DNA from: Paenarthrobacter aurescens TC1
GTDB taxonomy: Bacteria > Actinomycetota > Actinomycetes > Actinomycetales > Micrococcaceae
Reading direction: 5' to 3'
DNA: 64,000 bases
NCBI GenBank assembly: GCA_000014925.1
Contig: CP000475.1
Location: 248,001-312,000, forward strand
Shown here piece by piece: positions 35,301 through 44,676 of the stretch. The translations under genes were made by a program, and so were the position numbers. How positions within the stretch are numbered: position 1 is the first letter of the stretch; each line of letters begins with the position of its first letter. The notes under the pieces were generated by a model. It was not told the DNA's origin and searched no databases. It worked only from the letters and a program-made list of their open reading frames with translations.

Positions 35301-37143
35301 CAGGGTCATTGTTGGCAACCCGCCCTACTCGGTAGGCCAGGGAAGCCAGAATGATGCAAACGCTAACTTGAAGTATCCAACCCTCGATGCGTCAATTGAA
35401 CGCACGTATGCGGCTCGGTCGCGCGCCGCATTAAAGCGGAACCTTTACGATTCGTATATCCGGGCTATCCGCTGGGCCTCCAACCGTCTTGAAACCTCGA
35501 AGCACGGCGGCATCGTCGCCTATGTCAGCAACGGGGGCTACATCGACTCCAACACCGCCGATGGCCTCCGCAAAACCTTGGCCGACGAATTCCACTCCAT
35601 CTACATTTACAACCTACGCGGCAACCAACGTACTGCAGGCGAACTCTCCCGCAAGGAAGGCGGCAAGATTTTTGGCTCCGGCAGCCGAAACACGGTAGCC
35701 GTAATGATTTTGGTCAAGAAAGCCGGCGCCAGCGGCGGCGCAACGGTTCACTATCGGGACATCGGGGATTACCTTACACGCGAAGAGAAGCTCGCGATTG
35801 TCCAAGAGAGTACGGTCGCTTCCGTGAACTGGCAAAGAATTATCCCGAATGTGGAGGGGGATTGGATAAACCAACGCAACGCTGCATTCGACCGCTTCAC
35901 TCCCGTTGGCGACAAGTCAAAGGGAACCCCGGCAATTTTTGCTAACTATTCTTTGGGCCTGGTCACTGCTCGGGACGCCTGGGTATACAACTACTCAAGC
36001 GAGACTGTTGAAAATAACGTCAAGCGAATGATCGAGTTTTATAACCATCAGGTTGACCTTTACGCCAAGGCTGTGTCCTCTAACTCCGCTACTTCTCAAA
36101 GTCGTTCCATTGATGAGTTAATCGATCGGGATCCAACTAAATTCAGCTGGGATCGATCCGATAAGTCACGGTTACCACGAGGCATCAAGTACGGCTACGA
36201 GCCTGGAGGCGCCTATGTCTCCCTCTACCGCCCATTTTCAAAGCAGAACGTTCATTTTTCGCGCCAACTGAACAACTGCGTCTATCAGCTGCCCGCGTTG
36301 TTCCCCGATAGCCAAACCAAGAACCTAGGTTTCTACTGTGTCGGCATGGGTTCAGCTGTCCCGTTCTCTGTGTTGGCGACCAATGTCTTGCCGAACCTCC
36401 ATGTGACTGGCGCAGGTAGCGGCGGACAGTTTTTCTCACGGTACACATACCAGCCTCGGCCCAGTGGCGAGGATTTGTTGAGCCAACTCGCGTCGACATC
36501 AAAAACTGATCAGCCTGAACAAGTAGACAACATCACTGATGACGCCTTGCAGGAATACAGCACTTTCTACGGTGGTGGAGTCAGTAAGGACGACATTTTC
36601 TACTATGTTTACGGCATCCTGCACTCACCTGAATACCGTGCAGAGTTTGCGTCTGACCTGCAGAAAATGCTGCCCCGGATCCCCAAGGTAGCCGAGGTTG
36701 AAAGCTTCCGGGCATTTGTGGCCGCGGGCCGAGATCTCGCTGCACTGCATATTGGCTACGAGGAAGTGGAGCCGTATCCGCTGGAGGAATCGGCTGTCAG
36801 CGACAATGTGGAGAATCCCTATCGGGTTCGAAAGATGAACTTCGGTAAGGGCAAGGACCGCAACACGATCATTTACAACGAGCACATCACCCTATCCGGC
36901 ATCCCCGAAGTAGCCTACGAGTACCAGCTGGGCTCCCGCTCCGCCATCGAGTGGATCATAGAGCGATACCAGGTCAAGACGGACAAAGCCTCCGGCATCA
37001 TCAATGACCCCAACGACTGGTGTCAGGAGGTGGGCAATCCCCGGTACATCATTGATCTGCTGAGGCGGATCGTCACGGTCAGCGTCGAAACATTGAAAAT
37101 TGTGCAGGATCTCCCTCCGATCAAATTCAGTGTTAGCACTTGA
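32326..37143 (+). CDS. Single-chain Type ISP restriction-modification enzyme (LlaGI/LlaBIII-like)
   Basis: 1,605 residues, the usual ISP size. Mrr-like PD-(D/E)xK nuclease at the N-terminus (DTGIDLVAAERDTGDLVAIQ followed by CKF, about 64-85). SF2 helicase-translocase with Walker A ACGTGKTYTS (about 197-206), DEAH box VCDEAHRT (about 319-326) and QSVGRVMRKAEG (motif VI, about 575). Gamma-class N6-adenine methyltransferase with motif I DPFTGTGTF (about 886-894) and NPPYS (about 998-1002). Remaining ~500 residues: target-recognition region. By family it methylates one strand of an asymmetric site, and translocation to a head-on second enzyme triggers cleavage. It stands alone, as ISP enzymes do. 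The specificity cannot be read from sequence. Confidence 0.93.
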   Translation: MASSPFAALLDRLYFTASDERDKGSRFERLIRSYLQLDPQYAEQFSDVWLWDEWPGRDGHVDTGIDLVAAERDTGDLVAIQCKFYDPARPLRKEQIDSFFTAAGKKEFSRGLIVSTSDKWSKHAEDALRGQSKPVSRLRFQDLEDSTIDWSTFDLDQPEEMERKDKKRPRPHQRAAIEKVREGFQAHDRGKLIMACGTGKTYTSLRIVEDMVPVGGSVLFLVPSISLLQQTLTEWTAESEVPLRPLAVCSDTKVGKNHEDLSAHDLAFPASTDSQKLYSRSRKSTGQAAVTVVFSTYQSIDVVAQAQGLGLGEFDLIVCDEAHRTTGLTQGDDDDSAFVRVHDQDFIKAKKRLYMTATPRIYVQESKTKAAENDVKVFSMDDEAAYGPEFHHLGFGEAVERNLLSDYKVLVLAVNEESVNKTFQQLLTDDNNELNLDDVAKIVGCWNGLAKRGVDQSRLEVTGAPMKRAVAFAQNIKESKKIASMFAEVTDQLAHEHEGSLRCEGEHVDGTFNVLERNEKLDWLKADTASNQDGDVCRVLSNARCLSEGVDVPALDAVLFLNPRNSQVDVVQSVGRVMRKAEGKEYGYIILPIGVPTDMAPEEALKDNRKYKVVWDVLQALRAHDDRFNAMINKIELNKAKDDKLQIIGVGGEGRNVDGQDGTAPDGAGTQTMLHFPNLEEWRNAIYARIVRKVGDRRYWEDWAKDVKDIAERHTLRIRGILDDPASGVQDAFGQFLDGLRGNLNESITRDDAVDMLSQHLITKPVFDALFENYSFAAHNPVSRVMENMLEKLRGKSLETETAALEKFYASVRMRAEGIDNAEGKQKIITELYEKFFKLAFPRAAESLGIVYTPVEVVDFIIRSVDDVLRSEFGASLTDRGVHVLDPFTGTGTFIVRLLQSGLIRPEDLLYKYTNDLHANEILLLAYYIAAINIEATLHGLLTEQDPEAGYVPFDGIVLTDTFQMTEDDDTLDNVIFPQNNERAAHQKALDIRVIVGNPPYSVGQGSQNDANANLKYPTLDASIERTYAARSRAALKRNLYDSYIRAIRWASNRLETSKHGGIVAYVSNGGYIDSNTADGLRKTLADEFHSIYIYNLRGNQRTAGELSRKEGGKIFGSGSRNTVAVMILVKKAGASGGATVHYRDIGDYLTREEKLAIVQESTVASVNWQRIIPNVEGDWINQRNAAFDRFTPVGDKSKGTPAIFANYSLGLVTARDAWVYNYSSETVENNVKRMIEFYNHQVDLYAKAVSSNSATSQSRSIDELIDRDPTKFSWDRSDKSRLPRGIKYGYEPGGAYVSLYRPFSKQNVHFSRQLNNCVYQLPALFPDSQTKNLGFYCVGMGSAVPFSVLATNVLPNLHVTGAGSGGQFFSRYTYQPRPSGEDLLSQLASTSKTDQPEQVDNITDDALQEYSTFYGGGVSKDDIFYYVYGILHSPEYRAEFASDLQKMLPRIPKVAEVESFRAFVAAGRDLAALHIGYEEVEPYPLEESAVSDNVENPYRVRKMNFGKGKDRNTIIYNEHITLSGIPEVAYEYQLGSRSAIEWIIERYQVKTDKASGIINDPNDWCQEVGNPRYIIDLLRRIVTVSVETLKIVQDLPPIKFSVST

Positions 37144-37513
37144 GTCTGACTTCTATTCGCAGCAATGAGGACCTTGCCGGAGCTGCCGCTCCACCCAAGG
37201 TAGTGCTGCCTCACCCTTCTTCTCTCGGCCGAACGCCGATAACGGCGCATAAGTCGGCCTAGGAAGTGGCGCCAAGGCAGCTGCGTGACATGACTCCGGC
37301 AATTGCTCCCCCCGCCCGAAACCAGTTTGGAAGAGAACCCGGTACAGTCGCCATCGGGCCGGGGAGGAAGTCATGGCTGACGTCGTCTGCCGGCTTCGCC
37401 CCGCACTGTCCGGGATAGGTAACCGGTGTACTGATGTCCGTGTGCTCTCCGTCTACTTGGATTCATAGGCCGGTGGAAATCCTGGATGACCTGCAAGAGC
37501 AGTCATCCCAGGC
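37144..37513. other. Intergenic with first dif-like site
   Basis: 370 bp between the restriction enzyme and Lsr2 stop. It holds dif-like copy A (37232-37259). No gene seen. Confidence 0.5.
37232..37259 (+). repeat. dif-like 28-bp repeat, copy A
   Basis: Left arm AACGCCGATAA, centre CGGCGC, right arm ATAAGTCGGCC. It shares the core CCGATAACGGCGCAYA with four further copies to the right, all in this orientation. The 11+6+11 layout and the GCCGATAA arm resemble actinobacterial dif as I remember it. Confidence 0.7.
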
Positions 37514-37852
37514 TCAGGCCACGGCCCTTTGGTAGGCGTCGACGATTTCGGCTGATATCCGGCCCCGCCGGGGAACCTGAAAGCCCATACCTTTCGCCCA
37601 TTCACGGATCTTCCGGGCCTCATCCCGCCTGATTGCGGCCGGCGCGGAACGGGAAGTGCGCTGCCTGGAAGCAGCCGCAGCGACCTTGCGCCCGGCGCTG
37701 ATGTACTGGTGCAACACGTTGCGTACGGCGGCGGCCTCATCGGCAGACAGATCGATTTCGTAGATAATGCCGTCAAGTCCGAATTGCACAGTTTCGTCGG
37801 CCGGCCCGCCATCCAAGTCCGAAACCAGAACGATCCTGATCTGCTGCGCCAT
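37514..37852 (-). CDS. lsr2: Lsr2-family nucleoid-associated protein
   Basis: 112 residues from ATG 37852. N-terminal dimerisation strands (QIRIVLVSDLDGGPADETVQ, YEIDLSADEAAAV) and C-terminal AT-hook-like helix domain (IREWAKGMGFQVPRRGRISA with the RGR-type minor-groove motif, then EIVDAYQRA). Lsr2 binds AT-rich DNA and silences foreign genes, the actinobacterial counterpart of H-NS. A second, accessory copy on mobile DNA is often thought to limit the cost of the element to its host. Confidence 0.92.
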   Translation of the reverse strand: MAQQIRIVLVSDLDGGPADETVQFGLDGIIYEIDLSADEAAAVRNVLHQYISAGRKVAAAASRQRTSRSAPAAIRRDEARKIREWAKGMGFQVPRRGRISAEIVDAYQRAVA

Positions 37853-38148
37853 GCCGGATGACTCCAAAATAGTGCGAATAATTGTCCCCGCTTAATCATT
37901 ACGCATATCCTCCGCGCCCATGAAAGCATGCAGCGCCTGTACGGACGTCTGGGGGGAATCATCACAACCCCGGCATGCCGCCCGGCAGCCGTTCAAGAGC
38001 CGGTTCAGGCGCGCACTGTTGGCCCGACGTGACCGTCCGGAATCAGCCAGCCGCCCGGGATAGACGCAGGGGTCTCGGTGCGCTCTCCCGGCGTAGGCGC
38101 GGGCCTTGTTTCTGTCGGTAGGCCTGCCGCTGCTATCCTCGTGTGTAT

Positions 38149-38238
38149 CCACACGGGAGCCCTGTTGCAGGGGCTGAGATCGGGCTGATGCAGCCTGCGA
38201 CCGTCGAACCTGTCCGGGTAATGCCGGCGAAGGAAGTG
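38149..38238 (+). promoter_or_regulatory. TPP riboswitch (THI element)
   Basis: Leader of thiC with the conserved landmarks ACACGGGAGCCC, GGGGCTGAGA, GACCGTCGAACCTG and CCGGGTAATGCCGGCGAAGG, in the right order, ending about 10 bp before the thiC start. Thiamine pyrophosphate binding should block thiC expression, probably at translation, since the element abuts the ribosome-binding region (GGAAGTG). Confidence 0.95.
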
Positions 38239-38239
38239 A

Positions 38240-39985
<1,746 letters not shown>

Positions 39986-40304
39986 AAGTCCGGCTTCCAC
40001 GCGGCCGCCGAAGCCGCGGCCGTGTCGAAACCCAATGCGAGGACACGTAATCCCGGGTGGAACCGGAGGAACATGCCGGGCTTCTTCAAGAGTCAGGCCA
40101 CCGGCAAGCTCCGATAACGGCGCACATGTCGCCGCCTGGCTGGATCGGGGTCGGAAAGATCCGCAGGAATCCGGTTTAGCCGGTTCCTGTGTTCCGGTCC
40201 GGTCACAACCGTCGGGCCTGCCTCACGGGTACACCGCTGCCGCTTCAGGTGCGGCCGCGGTGCTGGCTCCGGTACTTCGGCCATGGCAGCCTGCTGCTGT
40301 GGCT
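39986..40304. other. Intergenic with dif-like copy B
   Basis: About 320 bp between thiC and the CNNM gene stop. The only structure noticed is dif-like copy B at 40107-40134. Confidence 0.5.
40107..40134 (+). repeat. dif-like 28-bp repeat, copy B
   Basis: CCGATAACGGCGC core identical to the other copies; right arm ACATGTCGCCG slightly diverged. Same orientation as copies A and C-E. Confidence 0.65.
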
Positions 40305-41348
40305 TTAGGTGCGGCTGGTGCTTCGGCTGTCGTCACGGATCTGGCCAACGAGTTCTTCGAGCATGTCTTCGAGGGTCACGATGCCGTACGGGTGTCCTGT
40401 TTCGTCGATGGCCAGTGCAAGGTGCGCCCCTTCACGCTGCATGCGGTGCAGCGAGGACCGCAGTGCATCGTTCAGGTTCACCCGCGGCAGGTCGCGGACC
40501 AAGCTGGCCGGCAGCGGCTTGTTCCTGTCCGCGGCGTCCAGTCCGAGCAGGTCTTTGACGTGCACGTAGCCGTCCAGAGCGCCGGAGGGTGCCTGGACAG
40601 GGAACCGGGAGAAACCGTTGGCGGCGACCTGTTCAATCTGCTCCGGGGTGCACCCGGCCGGCAGGGTGGTGACCTTGCTCAGCGGGATCACGATGCTTTC
40701 GACCGAGCGTTCTTCGAAGGTCAGCGCGCCGAGCAGGAGCCGTTCGTCCTGCTTATCGAGGAGCCCGCCTTCACGCGATTCCTCGACCAGCCCGGCGACC
40801 TCGTCACGGGTGAACGTGCTGGCGACTTCGTTCTTGGGCTCGACGTTGAACAGCCGCAGGATGCCGTTGCCGATGGCGTTCATGCACCACAGCAACGGCT
40901 GCAGCATCCGCACCACGACGACCAGGACCGGTCCCAGGATGAAAGCCATCCGTTCGGGCCCGGCCAGCGCAATGTTTTTCGGCACCATCTCGCCGAGCAC
41001 CACGTGCAGGAACGTCACAACGCTCAAGGCGATGGCGTAGGCGATCGGGTCGATCAGCCCTGCCGGCACCCCCCAGGTATTGAAGGGACCCTCCAGGGCG
41101 TGGACGACCATCGGTTTGGTGACATAGCCCAAGGCCAGGGAGCAGACGGTGATGCCCAGCTGCGCGCCGGCCATCATGAGCGAAACGTTCTCAATGGCCC
41201 ACAAGGTCATTTTGGCGGCCCGGCCGCCTTGTTCGGCCCGGGGTTCGACAATGCTGCGCCGTGCGGCGATCAGGGAGAACTCGGCTCCGACGAAGAAGAA
41301 GTTCGCCACGAGCAGGACGATGGTCAGGATGATTCCGGTGGCGTCCAT
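40305..41348 (-). CDS. CNNM/CorC-type transporter (DUF21 + CBS), short form
   Basis: 347 residues. N-terminal DUF21 membrane domain with three to four spans (IILTIVLLVANFFFVGAEFS; IAYAIALSVVTFLHVVLGEM), then a CBS pair (about 205-335; ALTFEERSVESIVIPLSKV, DGYVHVKDLLGL, YGIVTLEDMLEELVGQI). The CorC_HlyC C-terminal domain of longer members is missing. The family exports or senses Mg2+ or Co2+ with nucleotide-regulated CBS domains. Its ATG directly follows the stop of the longer CNNM gene, so the pair probably forms a heteromeric unit. Confidence 0.9.
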   Translation of the reverse strand: MDATGIILTIVLLVANFFFVGAEFSLIAARRSIVEPRAEQGGRAAKMTLWAIENVSLMMAGAQLGITVCSLALGYVTKPMVVHALEGPFNTWGVPAGLIDPIAYAIALSVVTFLHVVLGEMVPKNIALAGPERMAFILGPVLVVVVRMLQPLLWCMNAIGNGILRLFNVEPKNEVASTFTRDEVAGLVEESREGGLLDKQDERLLLGALTFEERSVESIVIPLSKVTTLPAGCTPEQIEQVAANGFSRFPVQAPSGALDGYVHVKDLLGLDAADRNKPLPASLVRDLPRVNLNDALRSSLHRMQREGAHLALAIDETGHPYGIVTLEDMLEELVGQIRDDSRSTSRT

Positions 41349-42695
41349 TTAGCGTTCCTCTCCCTCGCTGGCCAGGGGTTCGGTGGTGGCCAGGATCTTC
41401 GCGATCCGGGCCCCGTCCATCTCCTCCACTTGCAGCCCGATCCTGGCCGGAGGGTGATCGTGCGAGCCTTCGGTCACCAGCTCGACGGTGTCTCCGGCCT
41501 CGGCGAGGCGGCCCAGATGAAGCGTGAACAGGCCGGCGAGCGTGTCGTACTCGGTGCCCTCCGGAATGGTGTGGCCCAGAATCCCGGTGGCCTCGTCCGG
41601 GCGCAGGGCGCCGTCGAGCCGCCACACCCCGAAGGGCAGCCGCTCGCTCGTGTCGTCCCCGGGGTCGTGTTCGTCCATGACTTCGCCGACAAGTTCCTCA
41701 ACCAGGTCCTCCAGCGTGATCAGCCCGGCGACGTCTCCGGTTTCGTCGATCAGGACTGCCATCTGCAGGCCGCCGGCCCGCAGCGTGTCCATCAGGTCAT
41801 CAAGTTCCACGGTGTCCGGGATGAGGGTGGGCTCGTCCATGATTTCGCCGACCGCGAGGTCGCCGCGGTACCCGAAAGGGACGGCCAGACCGCGCCGGAT
41901 GTGTACGATCCCGCGTACATGGTGGGAACCTGGCTCCATCACCGGGAAGCGGGAGTGGCCGGTGGCCGCTGCGATGTCCAGCATCTCCTGGACGCTCTGA
42001 TCCGGGGCGACGGCCACGATCCTCGTCCGCGGGGTCATCGCGTCGTGGCCGCGGCGGGCACCGAACGCAAACGACCGGCGGACCAGTTCGGCGGTCTCCT
42101 CGGGCAGTACTCCCTGGCGGGCAGAGTGCCGCACAAGGACGGTCAGTTCCTCCGGGGAGCGGGCCGAGGCAAGTTCCTCCTGCGGCTCGATGCCTATCGC
42201 CCGGACCAGCTTATTGGCCGTTCCGTTGAAGAACACCAGCAGCGGCTTAGTCACAGCACTGAATCCACGCTGAAAGCCGGAAACGGCGCGCGCGGTGGCC
42301 AGCGGCCTCGCGATAGCCAGATTCTTCGGAACGAGCTCGCCAAACACCATCGTCAACACGGTCGCCAAAACCAACGCGATCGTGACGGACACGGACCGGG
42401 CCGCAGCCTCAGCAAGACCTGCATCCATCAAAGGCCCCAGCACCAGGGCTGCGATCGCAGGCTCAGCCAGGAAGCCGATCCCCAGATTCGTCAACGTGAT
42501 GCCCAACTGGGCACCCGAGAGCTGGGTGGAAAGCGTGTTCATCGCCTTCAAAACGCCGACGGACTTCTTGTCGCCGGCGTCGGCGGCATCCCTGACCGCG
42601 TTGCGGTTCACCGTAATCAGGGAGAACTCGGCCGCGACGAACAGACCGCAGCCGGCGATCAGCAGCAGACCACCCAGGATCGAGACTAATTCCAT
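41349..42695 (-). CDS. CNNM/CorC-type transporter (DUF21 + CBS + CorC_HlyC)
   Basis: 448 residues. DUF21 membrane domain (ILGGLLLIAGCGLFVAAEFS at the N-terminus, then further spans), a CBS pair (about 215-345; DAMTPRTRIVAVAPDQ, VRGIVHIRRG, AGLITLEDLVEELVGE) and a C-terminal CorC_HlyC domain (WRLDGALRPDE, GTEYDTLAGLFTLHLGRLA). It is the first gene of a two-gene operon and a likely divalent-cation efflux protein. The leader contains a hairpin that includes the ribosome site. Confidence 0.9.
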   Translation of the reverse strand: MELVSILGGLLLIAGCGLFVAAEFSLITVNRNAVRDAADAGDKKSVGVLKAMNTLSTQLSGAQLGITLTNLGIGFLAEPAIAALVLGPLMDAGLAEAAARSVSVTIALVLATVLTMVFGELVPKNLAIARPLATARAVSGFQRGFSAVTKPLLVFFNGTANKLVRAIGIEPQEELASARSPEELTVLVRHSARQGVLPEETAELVRRSFAFGARRGHDAMTPRTRIVAVAPDQSVQEMLDIAAATGHSRFPVMEPGSHHVRGIVHIRRGLAVPFGYRGDLAVGEIMDEPTLIPDTVELDDLMDTLRAGGLQMAVLIDETGDVAGLITLEDLVEELVGEVMDEHDPGDDTSERLPFGVWRLDGALRPDEATGILGHTIPEGTEYDTLAGLFTLHLGRLAEAGDTVELVTEGSHDHPPARIGLQVEEMDGARIAKILATTEPLASEGEER

Positions 42696-42702
42696 TTAGA
42701 AA

Positions 42703-42747
42703 CACCCCCTGCTGCGGTTCTCGGAGCACATTCGAGCATCAGCAGGG
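42703..42747 (-). promoter_or_regulatory. Leader hairpin covering the ribosome site of the CNNM operon
   Basis: Perfect 10-bp inverted repeat CCCCCTGCTG (42703-42712) and CAGCAGGGGG (42738-42747). In the minus-strand RNA the 3' arm CAGCAGGGGG contains the only ribosome-site-like bases, 7-8 nt before the ATG at 42695. The fold would therefore hide it. Inference: translational control, perhaps by metal or RNA conformation. Confidence 0.45.
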
Positions 42748-43014
42748 GGCATGGACTATGCCCCGGACTGTCACCGGGAGTGGACATCAGATCCTCTCAA
42801 AGATCAAAAGACAGAAAACGTCCGCGGCCTGACTGCCGTGGACAACATAATTTTGCCACCGCATATCCCACCGACGCAAAGAGCAGACCCAGGCGGAATG
42901 CACTGCCCCAAGGGGGAGACCACTCTGTTCCGCTTTCAGCTGCAAACCCAAGGCAAAACGCCAAGCAACACACCACATGACCGGTTCCCGGGCAGCGGTC
43001 GGGGAAAAGATGCT
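42748..43014. other. Long 5' leader of the CNNM operon
   Basis: About 270 bp upstream of the RBS hairpin on the CNNM strand, without a gene. The segment GGTGACAGTCCGGGG near 42770 can form another small stem. A metal-sensing RNA is possible, but I could not match it to a known class. Confidence 0.35.
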
Positions 43015-43049
43015 GCTCCCTCAGTTTTCGCCAAAACCACTGAGGGAGC
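43015..43049 (-). terminator. Intrinsic terminator after the TerC gene
   Basis: Perfect 10-bp stem GCTCCCTCAG/CTGAGGGAGC around a 15-nt loop, followed on the minus strand by ATCTTTTCCCC. It lies downstream of the minus-strand TerC gene ending at 43310. Confidence 0.7.
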
Positions 43050-43309
43050 TGCCCCTTAGGACAGCCCGCGAACATTCAGCCGCCCCTCCCCAACTGTCAG
43101 CATCGGCCGCAACGGCCTCTCACTCCTGCACAGCTCCGGAACCTGATGTCGTCCCGGGAGCGACAGTTGGGGTCCCTGACCGCCGCTCCGGCCGAGGATC
43201 CGAACGTGCCCTCGATGGGGTAGGAGTCCGAGGACACGACCGGCCCGGACACGGTGTACTTCCCGGCGGGAGCCTCAGGGCTCCCCTTTCACAGCTGCCG
43301 GTGGGATAC

Positions 43310-44386
43310 CTACCTGAACGTATCTGCAGTGGACATCGTCTTCTCATCGACCCCGGAATTCTCATCCCGGTCGTGCGGGTCGGCGGTGACCACGGGTTCG
43401 CCGTGGACCAGTCCGCGGTCGTCCTCGTCGCCGCGGGTCTTGAGCAGACTCGCAACAGTTGCGACGACGATGGTCGCGGCGATGAAGAGCAGCGAGAACC
43501 AGATAGGGATCTCGGGCACCCAGAGGAGCGGCTCCCCGCCGTTGACGAAGGGGAGCTCATTGACGTGCAGGGCGTGGAAGACGAGCTTCACACCGATGAA
43601 GCCGAGGATGACGGCCAGACCCTGCGCGAGGTAGACCAGACGTTCGAGCAGCCCGCCGATGAGGAAGAACAACTGACGCAGACCCATCAGCGCAAACGCG
43701 TTGGCAGTGAAGACGATGTAAGCCTCGTTGGTCAGCCCGTAGATTGCGGGGATCGAGTCGACGGCGAAGATGAGGTCCACAAAGCCGATCGCGACGATGG
43801 TAAGCAGCATCGGCGTGACGAAGCGCTTCCCGCCCTGCCGCACGGTGAGCTTGTCCTGGTGATACTCATCAGTGACGGGCAGGACCCGGCGCACGAGTGT
43901 CATGAACTTACCGTTAGCCGGATTGGCCTCGTGGCTGCTGAACGCCTGCCGGTAGGCCAGGACAAGCAGCAGGGCACCGAAGATGTAGAAAACCCAGGAG
44001 AAGTTCTCGATCAGGGCCGCTCCAATGGCGATGAACCCGCCGCGCAGGATCAGGGCGATGATGATCCCGATCATCAGCACCTTCTGCTGGTACTTCTTCG
44101 GTACCGCGAATCCGGCCATTACAATGAGGAAGACGAACAGGTTGTCGATCGACAGTGCCTTCTCGGTGAGGTAACCGGCGAAATACTCGCCGCCGAACGT
44201 CCATCCCGACACCGTACCGATCCCCACCCCGAACAGCAGTGCGAGCCCGATGTAGAACGCGGACCAGCGCGCCGACTCCGCGATGGACGGCTCGTGGGGT
44301 TTGCGCACGTGGGCGAAAAACTCGTAGATGAAGAACAGGATCGTCACGGCGATCGTGATGAACCAGACCATAGGTGTGACCTGCAT
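43310..44386 (-). CDS. TerC-family membrane protein (Alx-like, Mn2+ efflux)
   Basis: 358 residues from ATG 44386 (MQVTPMVWFITIAVTILFF). About eight to nine spans with the TerC/Alx acidic intramembrane motifs EKALSIDNLFVFLIVM and FVDLIFAVDSIPAIYG, which bind metal. TerC proteins are linked to Mn2+ export and metallation of secreted enzymes. The upstream yybP-ykoY riboswitch supports a manganese role. The C-terminal tail (from residue ~330) is acidic and hydrophilic. An in-frame upstream Met at 44458 lies inside the riboswitch and is not the start. Confidence 0.9.
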   Translation of the reverse strand: MQVTPMVWFITIAVTILFFIYEFFAHVRKPHEPSIAESARWSAFYIGLALLFGVGIGTVSGWTFGGEYFAGYLTEKALSIDNLFVFLIVMAGFAVPKKYQQKVLMIGIIIALILRGGFIAIGAALIENFSWVFYIFGALLLVLAYRQAFSSHEANPANGKFMTLVRRVLPVTDEYHQDKLTVRQGGKRFVTPMLLTIVAIGFVDLIFAVDSIPAIYGLTNEAYIVFTANAFALMGLRQLFFLIGGLLERLVYLAQGLAVILGFIGVKLVFHALHVNELPFVNGGEPLLWVPEIPIWFSLLFIAATIVVATVASLLKTRGDEDDRGLVHGEPVVTADPHDRDENSGVDEKTMSTADTFR

Positions 44387-44420
44387 AGAGGTGCTCCAAG
44401 GGGTAGGCGTTGAACAGATA

Positions 44421-44530
44421 CGCCAAGGTCTCCTCCGCCCGGTCGACACCGGAGCCAATCGACCCGAGACGCTTCAATGCATCCGTATTGACGGGCCGAT
44501 CACAGACGGGAGTACTCCCCTTGATAGGAA
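44421..44530 (-). promoter_or_regulatory. yybP-ykoY (Mn2+) riboswitch upstream of terC
   Basis: Minus-strand RNA begins CAAGGGGAGTACTCCC and, about 85 nt later, has GGAGGAGACCTTGGCG. The pair GGGGAGTA and GAGACCTT-G-C are the conserved metal-binding loops of this class, and the element sits 35 nt before a TerC gene, its commonest partner. Mn2+ binding is expected to raise expression. Confidence 0.7.
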
Positions 44531-44676
44531 TATATTAGCCGAACCAAAAGCATGGTCCTAACCGACATCATGCCGCTGTTAGCGCCCAGGGACTGCTCGG
44601 GCTTCTTGACTCGGGTCTTCGGCGCGAAGACGCAGAACCCACGTTACTTGCCATGCAGAGTGGTTATGCTGGCCGG

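Noticed and set aside
37892..38152. 86-codon frame ending in a Cys-containing segment (NGCRAACRGC)
   Set aside because: The start lies inside the TPP riboswitch on the opposite strand, no ribosome site is present, and the N-terminal half is low-complexity Arg-rich.
40035..42689. 884-codon open frame on the plus strand
   Set aside because: It lies antisense to both CNNM genes and has composition typical of the complementary strand of high-GC coding DNA; no domain is recognisable.
42977..44413. 478-codon frame opposite TerC
   Set aside because: Antisense to TerC and through its terminator and riboswitch; Asp/Glu/Arg-rich composition is an artefact.
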